Below are positions 44,427 through 51,045 of a DNA stretch of 64,000 nt, in pieces (the stretch's first letter is position 1; each line of letters starts with the position of its first letter). The stretch is taken from positions 1 to 64,000 of IMG/VR virus record IMGVR_UViG_3300012006_000002; one strand, 5' to 3'. The translations under genes and the position numbers were made by a program. Under the pieces are notes generated by a model, which worked only from the letters and a program-made list of their open reading frames with translations, did no database searches and was not told the origin of the DNA. Source of the DNA: a virus.

Positions 44427-45274
44427 AACACGATGTTGCATTTGGAGATGGCTCTCATCATCATTCTGTTTATATTTCAGATAAATCGCAAGATAATTTT
44501 ATAAAAGAAATTTTAGAAAATCAAGTGAAAACAAAAAATATTGATAACATTAGTTCTATTGTTTCCTATATAAAAAGTAATACAATATATGTGGAAAAAA
44601 ACGGATTATATATGGAAAGACATTTGGGAATTGGAAGACCCGACGAAAACGGAAACATTATAGTAACTCCATTTCCACATATTGGAACTTTTTGTCATGT
44701 GGTTTATTTCTTTAACTCTTCACCAGATTGGTGGAAAAATATTCAAATAATTTCAGAAAAATACAATATTTTTTATTTTTTAGAAGCCATTGAATATTTT
44801 AAACAACGGGTGGGAGTATCTCTTGCTGGAAGTAGTGAATTAAGGCCAGATTATTACTATATGGCTAAAAATATTGCTTTATCTACAGAAGGATGGGATT
44901 TCAATGATCCTCCATTGGAGTTCATAATTTTTGGAGATAAAGAAAAACTTCCAGTTCCAAGATTTAGTGTAGTCGATACAAAAGGATTAATTGTGGGATT
45001 ATCCTCTAAAGATGGAGCGGTGAAAACCGCAAATGTTGTAGATGGTGGCAATAATTACGACATCAACGATGAGGTAGATGTATATTTTGTTGGATCAGAG
45101 GGAGCAAAACTTCGAGTTGCGGAAGTCGAAAACGGTTCAGTTACAAAATTGACTATTATCAATGAAGGAAAAAATTATCCGCTTTTTTGCACCGCAATAA
45201 CGGGGTTATATAATTTTGAAAGCAATATTAGAGGACAATATTTTTTTCCTCAACATGAGGCTTTGTTTGAATAA
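44411..45274 (+). CDS. Unknown protein with C-terminal GGNNY/GKNY beta repeat
   Basis: A 287-residue protein, ATG 44411 inside the end of the previous gene (16-base overlap) with GAGG about 9 bases upstream. The N-terminal 200 residues are mixed alpha/beta with an unusual HHHSVYISDKSQDNFIKEIL and FPHIGTFCHVVYFFNSSPDW segment. Residues of about 205-265 (ANVVDGGNNYDINDEVDVYF, VGSEGAKLRVAEVENGSVTK, LTIINEGKNYP) form the 'v.nGG.gY.....v...G......A.v..G.vt.i.v...G.nY' beta domain common in phage structural proteins. Function unknown. It may be a virion protein or an assembly factor for the fibres. It is followed 17 bases later by another unknown gene on the same strand. Confidence 0.5.
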   Translation: MEYTVKHDVAFGDGSHHHSVYISDKSQDNFIKEILENQVKTKNIDNISSIVSYIKSNTIYVEKNGLYMERHLGIGRPDENGNIIVTPFPHIGTFCHVVYFFNSSPDWWKNIQIISEKYNIFYFLEAIEYFKQRVGVSLAGSSELRPDYYYMAKNIALSTEGWDFNDPPLEFIIFGDKEKLPVPRFSVVDTKGLIVGLSSKDGAVKTANVVDGGNNYDINDEVDVYFVGSEGAKLRVAEVENGSVTKLTIINEGKNYPLFCTAITGLYNFESNIRGQYFFPQHEALFE

Positions 45275-45291
45275 TATGGAAAGATATATTT

Positions 45292-46080
45292 GTGAATGAT
45301 CTGTGCGCAAAAAATAGCGATAAATTTGAAGACACTTTGTCGCAAGAAACAACAACGATTTATTGGTCCGCTTGGACACCTTCTTCATCATGGGCTTTTG
45401 CTAAATTAATTCAGAAAAATTTTCGATGGTTATCTCAAGATTCAATCGGTTTGCATACTGACATCGGAAGAGGGCAGCATTTACTGGGATGTCCAGCACA
45501 TAGAAGTGTCAAATCTGATACATTAATTTTAGATTTTCCCATAAATATTCATGTTGTTTTTGACGAAGTTGGAAATCCAATTGTAGAAAACAAATACAAT
45601 AATTTTATCAATAAAGATTCAGGCAGAACTAGTACTCATGATGATACAATGTCTAATAGATATGCTGTTCAATTTAAAGGAGCTCCCATTTTCTTTTGCG
45701 AAGAAAGCCTTGATATTGAACTATTTCCTCCGTACATGCATAATGTTTCTTCAACGCAATATGGAGCGCTCACTGCCGGAAAATTTGATATTGGCCAATG
45801 GTTTCGACCATTATACATAGACTATATGTTGTGGAATAATGTTCGAGAAATCATCTTAAAAGAAGATGAGCCATGTATGTATATTAAATTTCATACTAAT
45901 AAACGTATTAAATTGCAAGAATTTAAATATAACGATTTTATAGCATCTGTTGCATGGGCTTGTGAAAATATTTCCAAAACATACAAAGACAGACAATCTC
46001 TTCAGCAACGATACGATCTTTTTGGAAAGGGTTCTTTAAAAAAGGCTCTTTTGCAAGAAATCAAACAAAATCTGCTGTGA
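45292..46080 (+). CDS. Conserved phage-type unknown protein (WFRP motif)
   Basis: A 262-residue product starting with GTG 45292 after GGAAAG. It has several sharp motifs: SSSWAFAKLIQKNFRWLSQD, GRGQHLLGCPAHRSVKSDTL, LDFPINIHVVFDEVGNPI, IELFPPYMHNVSSTQYGAL, KFDIGQWFRPLYIDYMLW and CMYIKFHTNKRIKLQEFKY. I recognise the general pattern of conserved phage proteins of unknown function that occur near fibre or tail genes, but cannot name a family or activity. The chain is mixed alpha/beta and soluble, with one GCPAHR motif that might coordinate a metal. It ends before the 105-base gap containing a strong promoter. Confidence 0.5.
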   Translation: MNDLCAKNSDKFEDTLSQETTTIYWSAWTPSSSWAFAKLIQKNFRWLSQDSIGLHTDIGRGQHLLGCPAHRSVKSDTLILDFPINIHVVFDEVGNPIVENKYNNFINKDSGRTSTHDDTMSNRYAVQFKGAPIFFCEESLDIELFPPYMHNVSSTQYGALTAGKFDIGQWFRPLYIDYMLWNNVREIILKEDEPCMYIKFHTNKRIKLQEFKYNDFIASVAWACENISKTYKDRQSLQQRYDLFGKGSLKKALLQEIKQNLL

Positions 46081-46108
46081 AAAATTTTCACAAATACGTA
46101 GGTTCTTA

Positions 46109-46138
46109 TTGACATCCCAATGGGTGATGTGCTACCAT
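46109..46138 (+). promoter_or_regulatory. Candidate promoter before 46186
   Basis: TTGACA (46109-46114), 18-base spacer, then TACCAT (46133-46138) preceded by TGC (extended -10). The spacer holds the near-palindrome CCCA-A-TGGG, framed by ACATC and GATGT. It lies in the gap after 45292-46080 and marks the start of the GC-richer accessory region. Confidence 0.5.
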
Positions 46139-46185
46139 AAAACCAAGGAACAAGTTTCCGCCAATACAAACAAGGAGCATGAAAC

Positions 46186-46557
46186 GTGGCGCGCGCAAAT
46201 AATGTAGTGGATGCGGAGTTCACAATGGAAGAGACGGAAGTCATTGCCAGCAATCCTGAAGCGACGGACGAGGCCATGGAGTACGATCAGTTCGTTGACG
46301 TACTTGCAGACGGCAAGTACGGTGGCGAAATCTGGGCTGAAGCTGAGCGCGAGAAGATCCGGGCACAAGCAGAGATTCGGCTCTCCAGCAAGCGGAACAA
46401 TGAGCAGCGACTCAATGCTGCGACAGAGCGTCTTCGGAAGGCTGTTGATGACCAGAAGGCTGTCGAGGAGGAGTTCCCCTCTGCGCAGAAGTGGGGCAAG
46501 TACTACATCTCCCTAGAGGCTGTAAACGCCAAGCAGGCTGAAGCCAATACTCCATAA
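46186..46557 (+). CDS. Unknown acidic helical protein
   Basis: A 123-residue product starting with GTG 46186 after CAAGGAGCATGAAAC. Residues 10-35 are very acidic (FTMEETEVIASNPEATDEAM) and residues 50-115 are a long helix rich in Arg, Glu and Ala (WAEAEREKIRAQAEIRLSS, RLNAATERLRKAVDDQKAVE), consistent with a coiled coil. It is richer in G+C than the preceding tail genes, with frequent GCG, CGG and GAG codons. Its own promoter (46109) precedes it and a strong terminator (46583) follows, so it is probably transcribed alone. No domain is recognised. Confidence 0.55.
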   Translation: MARANNVVDAEFTMEETEVIASNPEATDEAMEYDQFVDVLADGKYGGEIWAEAEREKIRAQAEIRLSSKRNNEQRLNAATERLRKAVDDQKAVEEEFPSAQKWGKYYISLEAVNAKQAEANTP

Positions 46558-46582
46558 TTATTTTGGCTTGATACTTCATGAT

Positions 46583-46614
46583 AAGGGTTGCCAGTTGGCA
46601 ACCCTTATTTTTTT
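46583..46614 (+). terminator. Rho-independent terminator after 46186-46557
   Basis: Perfect 10-bp stem AAGGGTTGCC (46583-46592) and GGCAACCCTT (46597-46606), 4-base loop AGTT, followed by ATTTTTTT. A classic strong terminator. It makes 46186-46557 a separate transcription unit and insulates the M23 gene that follows. Confidence 0.9.
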
Positions 46615-46617
46615 AAC

Positions 46618-46626
46618 TGCTACACT
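46618..46626 (+). promoter_or_regulatory. Extended -10 promoter candidate before 46661
   Basis: TGC (46618-46620) plus TACACT (46621-46626), 4 bases after the T-run of the preceding terminator. The expected start near 46633 is just before a 7-2-7 inverted repeat (TGTAGAT/ATCTACA, 46632-46647) that lies directly upstream of the AAGGAGGTG ribosome site. No good -35. Confidence 0.4.
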
Positions 46627-46660
46627 TCTATTGTAGATTCATCTACAGAAGGAGGTGTGA

Positions 46661-47407
46661 ATGTTTCCACTTTTGGATTCCCGAGATAATAACCCTACAA
46701 TGGGTGGATATGATTTTGGTGAATGGAGTACTTACTCAAATCAATTTCATCCCGGACTCGATTTTAATGCAGGGAATGGGGGTGATGGAGACATCGGATT
46801 ACCATTGGTGACTGTTTGCAAGTCTGCTCTGCGTGCCAGTGAAGAGACTGCACGAGGGTATGGAAAACATCAATGGTGGGAAATTCTAGAAGGTCCGCAT
46901 ATCGGTTCGTGGATTCATTACTGCCATGCGCACAATTTTGTTCATTCGGAGATTGGAACCATTTCTGGTCGAGGAGAAAAAATCGGCGAGTGCGGAAAAT
47001 CAGGCGGACAACAATTTGCTCATCTCCATTTTGAGGTTAAGAATGACAAACCCCCAACATGGGGATACTGGGGTGGTGGTTTGACAAAGGATCAAATGCT
47101 TGCCACATACACCGATCCCTTGCAGTTTTGCAAAAATTATGATGACTATGTTCCAAGCGAAGAACAAAAAGGAGAATACGATATGCTGAGTGATGGAGAA
47201 AAGTCCCTGATCAATGCAGTTCGAGAATTGAATTACATCTCATATGCCGAACCAGTTGTTCGCTTGATGGCTGGCCTCAACGCAACTGCCACCAGTGTCG
47301 AGGAATGGATCAACGAAAACGGCGCTTTGCGAAGCCAATTGGCGTTAGCAGGAGAAGCGGCCAAGGCGGATGAATCTTACGATGGAGATCACCCGGAAAA
47401 ACAATAA
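46661..47407 (+). CDS. M23-family peptidoglycan endopeptidase (endolysin)
   Basis: A 248-residue protein with the best ribosome site in the region (GAAGGAGGTG before ATG 46661). It has the full M23 set: H30-P-G-L-D34 (HxxxD), catalytic-type H86/H91 in IHYCHAH, and H121-L-H123 in AHLHFEV, with GEKIGECGKSGGQ between. These match a zinc-dependent DD-endopeptidase or glycyl endopeptidase. There is no signal peptide, so release needs a holin such as 48601-49017. The C-terminal 90 residues are helical (SLINAVRELNYISYAEPVVR, EEWINENGALRSQLALA) and may bind the wall or modulate activity. Flanked by terminators on both sides, so it is monocistronic. Confidence 0.85.
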   Translation: MFPLLDSRDNNPTMGGYDFGEWSTYSNQFHPGLDFNAGNGGDGDIGLPLVTVCKSALRASEETARGYGKHQWWEILEGPHIGSWIHYCHAHNFVHSEIGTISGRGEKIGECGKSGGQQFAHLHFEVKNDKPPTWGYWGGGLTKDQMLATYTDPLQFCKNYDDYVPSEEQKGEYDMLSDGEKSLINAVRELNYISYAEPVVRLMAGLNATATSVEEWINENGALRSQLALAGEAAKADESYDGDHPEKQ

Positions 47408-47428
47408 TTTTTCATGTTCCGCATTTTG

Positions 47429-47463
47429 AAAACGAGCCGTAGTGGCTCGTTTTCTATTTTTCC
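47429..47463 (+). terminator. Rho-independent terminator after the M23 gene
   Basis: Stem AAAACGAGCC (47429-47438) and GGCTCGTTTT (47444-47453), 5-base loop, followed by CTATTTTT. It lies 21 bases after the stop of 46661-47407. An in-frame start codon at 47442 lies in this hairpin and is therefore not a gene start. Confidence 0.85.
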
Positions 47464-47470
47464 AAAAGTA

Positions 47471-47479
47471 TGCTACCCT
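47471..47479 (+). promoter_or_regulatory. Extended -10 promoter candidate before 47508
   Basis: TGC (47471-47473) plus TACCCT (47474-47479), just after the terminator T-run, with a poor -35. Together with TGCTATACT, TGCTACACT and TGCTACCAT elsewhere it fits a recurrent extended -10 pattern of this phage. Confidence 0.3.
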
Positions 47480-47507
47480 CAATGTATCTTTATATTGCGG
47501 AGAACAT

Positions 47508-48569
47508 ATGACACGATCAATTGGCAAAACTCCAGAAACACGGCTTAATGATGTCCCTCATCCGTCAATCGACGGATTCCCCTTGGAAACAGAGGAAGAA
47601 CACATTCTTGCGCGGGTGCCATTCAGTCCAGATGGGAAAATCAAATTTGAGGATGTTTTTCGGGTTACCAAGGAATTGCAGAAGATCAAGAAGGATTCTC
47701 AATATAGGGTAGAAAAAGCATACTTGGACCTGAGGCATGCTGACGGACCGATTGCAATGGTCTATTCGTCCGACTGGCATCTTGGTTCTCTAGGCTGCGA
47801 TTATGACAGCATGCAGCGAGACCTTGATTTTCTTCTTTCCACCGCCAACATCGGGCTTGCTACCGTTGGTGATTTGAAAGATAATTTTGCCTCATTCCAT
47901 AATGTTGCTGCTATTCATGGTCAAGGATTTGCCGGAGATTTGCAAAATCTTGTTCTTGAAGATATTTCCACCAGACTTGTCCAAGCAAATAAATTATGGA
48001 TTATTACTTGGGATAATCATTCCGTAGAATTTGATGAAAAAGTCATTGGATATGAAGCAGCTAATTATATCTGGCGAAATGGAGTTCGACTTAACAAGAC
48101 AATTGCCCTTGAGGGAGAAGGTTTTGTAGAACTTCATATTGGCGAAACGTTTTATACGCATATTATTGTGCATCAATCTCGATCACATAGCAGCGTTCAC
48201 AAACTTGCTGGAAACAAGCGAATCTATCAGACGAGATTCCCGGCTCATGTGATTGCAACAGGGCATACACATAGCCCAGATTATGAACAATATACGCACT
48301 ACGAACTGGGACAATCTTTGGGATACGGTTTTGGCGGTCGATCCTATCTTGTAAAAACCGGAACATATAAAACAAACGATACCTATAGCCAACGATATTT
48401 TGGTCAGCCAAGCATAGGCACTCCAACAATTGTGTATTTTCCAATGCCAAAAAACATGCACAAGCATATATGTTTTCCAAGCGCAGAGGATGCTGTTCGT
48501 TACATGAACGGTCCTGCGTTCATGCATGACTTTTCCGAAACAACAAGGCGGTCTGTGCATCCCACGTAA
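47508..48569 (+). CDS. Calcineurin-like metallophosphoesterase
   Basis: The start is ATG 47508 (GCGGAGAACAT upstream), giving 353 residues. The metallophosphoesterase motifs are in order: SSDWHLGS (D-x-H), TVGDLKDN (GD), TWDNHSVEF (a variant of GNH[ED] with D-N-H), VHQSRSHSSVHK (H), and ATGHTHSPD (GHxH). So it is a dinuclear-metal phosphodiesterase or phosphatase. The N-terminal 65 residues have no match and may be regulatory. The C-terminal 60 residues include YRSYLVKTGTYKTND and a HNK-type end. Phage relatives are often of unknown role (nucleotide or RNA processing). Distinct from the second phosphoesterase at 52390. Confidence 0.8.
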   Translation: MTRSIGKTPETRLNDVPHPSIDGFPLETEEEHILARVPFSPDGKIKFEDVFRVTKELQKIKKDSQYRVEKAYLDLRHADGPIAMVYSSDWHLGSLGCDYDSMQRDLDFLLSTANIGLATVGDLKDNFASFHNVAAIHGQGFAGDLQNLVLEDISTRLVQANKLWIITWDNHSVEFDEKVIGYEAANYIWRNGVRLNKTIALEGEGFVELHIGETFYTHIIVHQSRSHSSVHKLAGNKRIYQTRFPAHVIATGHTHSPDYEQYTHYELGQSLGYGFGGRSYLVKTGTYKTNDTYSQRYFGQPSIGTPTIVYFPMPKNMHKHICFPSAEDAVRYMNGPAFMHDFSETTRRSVHPT

Positions 48570-48570
48570 A

Positions 48571-48603
48571 TGCCATACTCTTTTATGAAAGGAAAAGAGT
48601 ATG
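48571..48603 (+). promoter_or_regulatory. 11-bp inverted repeat with start codon in its arm, before the holin gene
   Basis: CATACTCTTTT (48574-48584) pairs with AAAAGAGTATG (48593-48603), loop ATGAAAGG. The loop carries the AAAGG ribosome site and the right arm ends in the holin ATG (48601). TGCCATACT (48571-48579) overlaps the left arm and could be a -10. It may be an operator or an RNA hairpin that hides the ribosome site. Confidence 0.55.
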
Positions 48604-49017
48604 ATAAAATTGTTTACTTATTTTGCTCAAGCCGGTCTTTCTTTTGGCATTTTTACTCCTGAAGAACAAGCATTTATTTCGTCTATTATTGACGATATTC
48701 TTGCTTTAGTGATGGCGTTAGCTATTGCATCAGTTGCTATTGTTGGACCAATGCTTTTGAGGTCTGTGCAAAAAAAAGTTGAAACTTCTCATCATGCCAG
48801 TCAATGGGAATTATTGGCAACAATAGCAACTTTTGCAGTAAAGTCTGCACAGCAAACCATTGATCATGAAAATAAAACACTTAAATTTGATTACGCATAT
48901 AAAATAGTTGAAACTATGGCTCAAAAAAATGGAATTAAATTCATGACCGAAGAACTTGGAAGAGTGCTTATTGAGTCTGCGGTACACACCATAAAGAAAG
49001 ATACACCAAGTACATAG
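48601..49017 (+). CDS. Holin, LLH-family
   Basis: A 138-residue protein with one clear transmembrane helix at about residues 33-57 (ILALVMALAIASVAIVGPML). The cytoplasmic part holds WELLATIATFAVKSAQQTID, KTLKFDYAYKIVETMAQKNG and ELGRVLIESAVHTIKK, the pattern of phage_holin_LLH proteins ('...aV.aAEq....g..K...A...v...l....i.......iEaaV..l'). So it probably forms the membrane lesion or acts with the endopeptidase (46661) and transglycosylase (50232). It lies directly behind an unusual hairpin that contains its ribosome site. It ends 4 bases before the HNH gene. Confidence 0.8.
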   Translation: MIKLFTYFAQAGLSFGIFTPEEQAFISSIIDDILALVMALAIASVAIVGPMLLRSVQKKVETSHHASQWELLATIATFAVKSAQQTIDHENKTLKFDYAYKIVETMAQKNGIKFMTEELGRVLIESAVHTIKKDTPST

Positions 49018-49021
49018 CAAT

Positions 49022-49618
49022 ATGGAATATTCGAAACAATCTCAAGTAGAAAAAATACGAAAAGTACACAGAAATCCGGAACAATTACGTAGAATATTGA
49101 AAATTCCTACTCCGACAACTCTTGAAAAAAGTCAGCAATTGAGGTATGAAAAATGCTCCATACCTCAATGCATTTCTTACGGAACGTCAGATCATCCACT
49201 AGACCTACATCACATTATTCCTCGATCTCAATCAATTGCTCATAGGGATGAATTTACAAATCATCTTTATATTTGCGGCGATTTTTTCCCGAAAAATCAT
49301 CATAAGGCAATGCACGGCGAGGCAACTCCGGGGCTGGAAGATCTTCAGAAACTGGGATTTTTCGGATCGTGGGAGGCCAACGCAGACCCAGCACCGACAA
49401 GAAGCCTTGACGAGACTGGTCCGATCCTGCTACAGTTCTCACAGGTGGACTCGATAGCTCGGTCCCTGATTTCAACAAGTGTTGAATATCTTCTTGATTA
49501 CGCTAAGAAGCGTGGTATAATTTCTCCGGATATAACGTTATCGGATAATAACGTTATTTTTCTTAAAAACTATTCCGATACTAACGGAATATCCGGAGTA
49601 GCTAGCTACCGGAAGTAA
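49022..49618 (+). CDS. HNH endonuclease
   Basis: A 198-residue protein. The nuclease core lies at residues of about 46-105: C-S-I-P-Q-C (zinc-type C-x4-C), HPLDLHHIIPRSQS (the HH of the HNH), NHLYICGDFFPKNHHKAMHG (with N and the final H). It is a free-standing HNH enzyme, of the type spread as homing endonucleases or used in packaging. The C-terminal 70 residues are helical. Its 3' end contains a promoter-like sequence (49494-49521) and hairpins. It has no strong ribosome site and may be a recent insertion between the holin and 49686. Whether it is active was not determined. Confidence 0.75.
   Translation: MEYSKQSQVEKIRKVHRNPEQLRRILKIPTPTTLEKSQQLRYEKCSIPQCISYGTSDHPLDLHHIIPRSQSIAHRDEFTNHLYICGDFFPKNHHKAMHGEATPGLEDLQKLGFFGSWEANADPAPTRSLDETGPILLQFSQVDSIARSLISTSVEYLLDYAKKRGIISPDITLSDNNVIFLKNYSDTNGISGVASYRK
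49494..49521 (+). promoter_or_regulatory. Candidate promoter inside the HNH gene for 49686
   Basis: TTGATT (49494-49499), 16 bases, then TATAAT (49516-49521) preceded by TGG. The spacer holds the dyad ACGCT-AAGA-AGCGT (49500-49513). It is inside the 3' part of the HNH gene on the same strand. Confidence 0.45.
49533..49564 (+). terminator. Terminator/attenuator-like hairpin just after the internal promoter
   Basis: TAACGTTAT (49533-49541) and ATAACGTTA (49548-49556), 6-base loop, followed by TTTTTCTT. It is about 12 bases after the -10 of the internal promoter, so a transcript from it would either stop after about 30 bases or be attenuated. Confidence 0.5.
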
Positions 49619-49656
49619 TTCTTACGGATAGTACCGAATAAAACGGTAATTGTCCG
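49572..49656 (+). repeat. Cluster of CGG/CCG-rich hairpins
   Basis: Three more hairpins follow within 85 bases: ATTCCG/CGGAAT (49572-49590), TCCG-GTAGC/GCTAC-CGGA (49592-49613), and CGGA..TACCG/CGGTA..TCCG (49625-49656). They span the end of the HNH gene and the leader of 49686. Each stem uses CGG/CCG blocks, which suggests a structured leader or repeated regulatory elements. Confidence 0.5.
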
Positions 49657-49685
49657 AAGAGAGAATTATTAGGATTTTACGGAAT

Positions 49686-50210
49686 ATGAGTACTACTATT
49701 GATCCGGTAGCAGACTGGATTCAAAAGGAAATTGTTCCTGCCATACAAGAATCAAGTACATTGTTGTATGAGTTCAGCAGATTGGAATTAAGAGATATTG
49801 TTCAGTCACACGAAATGTTGTGGAAACTGATCACTCTGAACCATAGATTGGGGTTATTGTATGCAGATTGCATTGAACTCAAAAGCGAATTTGAGACACA
49901 GTGCAACGAGGTGCAGTCACAGGTATTGTTGATGCTTGGAGCGCGTTCCGAGTATCGTCTTACCGCGGAAGCTGCTCGATCAGCGGGAGAATTGGCAAGC
50001 AGCAACATCTCGGCATTAACTGCCCTGTATCCCAATGTTGCAAAAATGCTCTCTTCAATTATTCCCGGCGAAGAGCCTAGACGAAAATTGAACAAACTTT
50101 CCGCAATGGTGGATAAGTTGAAGTCAATTCAGAGGGATGTTCAAGAGTCCATAAATGGAATCAAGCATCTCGGAAACAGAGACCTGCAGCATGCTGTACA
50201 TGGTCTCTAG
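49686..50210 (+). CDS. Unknown helical protein
   Basis: I use ATG 49686 (174 residues, STTIDPVADWIQKEIVPAIQ...). An upstream TTG at 49650 is possible but lies in a hairpin arm. The protein is almost all helical with heptad-like spacing: LLYEFSRLELRDIVQSHEML, KLNKLSAMVDKLKSIQRDVQ, ESINGIKHLG. The central AAEAARSAGELASSNISAL-like part suggests a bundle. No family is recognised. It is 22 bases upstream of the transglycosylase gene. Its own 3' end contains a 7-bp inverted repeat (AGAGACC/GGTCTCT, 50178-50208). It may belong to the lysis region as a structural or regulatory protein, but that is only positional. Confidence 0.5.
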   Translation: MSTTIDPVADWIQKEIVPAIQESSTLLYEFSRLELRDIVQSHEMLWKLITLNHRLGLLYADCIELKSEFETQCNEVQSQVLLMLGARSEYRLTAEAARSAGELASSNISALTALYPNVAKMLSSIIPGEEPRRKLNKLSAMVDKLKSIQRDVQESINGIKHLGNRDLQHAVHGL

Positions 50211-50231
50211 TAATTTATTACTGGAGTTAAT

Positions 50232-50747
50232 ATGCCTTCATTCAAAGAACTCTACGAGCCTGTTGCAAGATTGGCTGCAAGAGAGAACAACATCAACGAG
50301 AATATTTTTTGTGGTTTGATTACCATAGAAAGTAAATGGAACCCAAATGCAGTCAACCCGGACTCTGGTGCTGCAGGTATTGCTCAGATCATGAGGATCT
50401 GGCATCCCGGAGTGAATGTTTTCAATCCTATTGAATCCTTGTACTATTCAGCAAAATTAATACGATCATATTTGAATGTATTCAATGGTGATTACGACTG
50501 GGCATTGGCGGCGTATCACATGGGAATCTCTACGGTAACATCCATGCATACTACATCGGGACAGTTACCATTTTACGAGTTACGTAATTACGTCTATCCT
50601 GTGAATCAATTAGCAATGGAATGCGTCATTCATCAGCCAGTATCAACGCTTATCCCCTCAGTGATGCCTAGCGTTACTCCTGAGGCGTCCTTGCTTGATC
50701 CCCTGTATCTTCTTCTTCCATTGTTGTTTGCCTTGCTTAAACAATAG
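50232..50747 (+). CDS. Lytic transglycosylase with C-terminal hydrophobic segment
   Basis: A 171-residue protein with GGAG before ATG 50232. SLT-type motifs: E33 in CGLITIESKWNPNAVNPDSG, AAGIAQIMRIWHPG (GxxQhM-like), YYSAKLIRSYLN and DWALAAYHMGISTV (ALAAYNxG-type). The Glu is in the usual catalytic position, so it is probably an active soluble-lytic-type muramidase. The last 17 residues (LDPLYLLLPLLFALLKQ) are strongly hydrophobic and could anchor the enzyme in the inner membrane, unlike typical phage lysozymes. Hairpin AGTAAT-TT-ATTACT precedes the ribosome site. Acts in lysis or in cell-wall remodelling. Confidence 0.8.
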   Translation: MPSFKELYEPVARLAARENNINENIFCGLITIESKWNPNAVNPDSGAAGIAQIMRIWHPGVNVFNPIESLYYSAKLIRSYLNVFNGDYDWALAAYHMGISTVTSMHTTSGQLPFYELRNYVYPVNQLAMECVIHQPVSTLIPSVMPSVTPEASLLDPLYLLLPLLFALLKQ

Positions 50748-50749
50748 AT

Positions 50750-51010
50750 TTATCCTCTCGGCGCAATTTCTCGCGAAAGAGGGGTTGCGTCGGTTGATCT
50801 GGTATCGGTCGAGCTTTCAGAAGCTGCATTTTTTGCCCGGAGACTTGTGCTGTAGAATGTTCCCGTAGCCGCACCGACGACACCAGTAAGGACCGGGATA
50901 GCTCCGGGATTTTCTACTACTACGGCAAGATAAATAATTGCCAATATGGACAAAAACCCAATAACAACACCAGCGTACTCAAAAATTGTCGGCGGCTCTT
51001 GAAGTTTCAT
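50750..51010 (-). CDS. Small two-TM membrane protein (possible holin partner)
   Basis: The only gene on the minus strand. The start ATG (complement of 51008-51010) has a perfect GAGGAG seven bases upstream, so the 86-residue product is MKLQEPPTIFEYAGVVIGFL... It has two hydrophobic segments (about residues 10-34 and 38-55) joined by VENPGAIPV, and a polar Ser/Thr-rich C-terminus. The size and two-helix hairpin fit a holin, antiholin or other small phage membrane protein. It converges on the transglycosylase gene (2 bases apart) and diverges from the tRNA gene. A TATAAT on the minus strand (51043-51038) lies in a 6-4-6 palindrome upstream. Confidence 0.6.
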   Translation of the reverse strand: MKLQEPPTIFEYAGVVIGFLSILAIIYLAVVVENPGAIPVLTGVVGAATGTFYSTSLRAKNAASESSTDTRSTDATPLSREIAPRG

Positions 51011-51029
51011 TATGTTACTCCTCATTTAT

Positions 51030-51045
51030 AGTATATAATTATACT
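51030..51045 (-). promoter_or_regulatory. Palindromic -10 region of the minus-strand gene
   Basis: AGTATA-TAAT-TATACT (51030-51045) is a palindrome that contains a TATAAT on the minus strand (51043-51038). It lies upstream of the GAGGAG ribosome site of the minus-strand membrane protein. No good -35 box was found. Confidence 0.35.

Noticed and set aside
47442-47507. Earlier start for the phosphoesterase
   Set aside because: The start codon is in the loop of the rho-independent terminator at 47429; ATG 47508 has a ribosome site.
50178-50208. Terminator at the end of 49686
   Set aside because: The 7-bp AGAGACC/GGTCTCT stem lies within the coding region and has no T-run; it is noted only as a possible hairpin.
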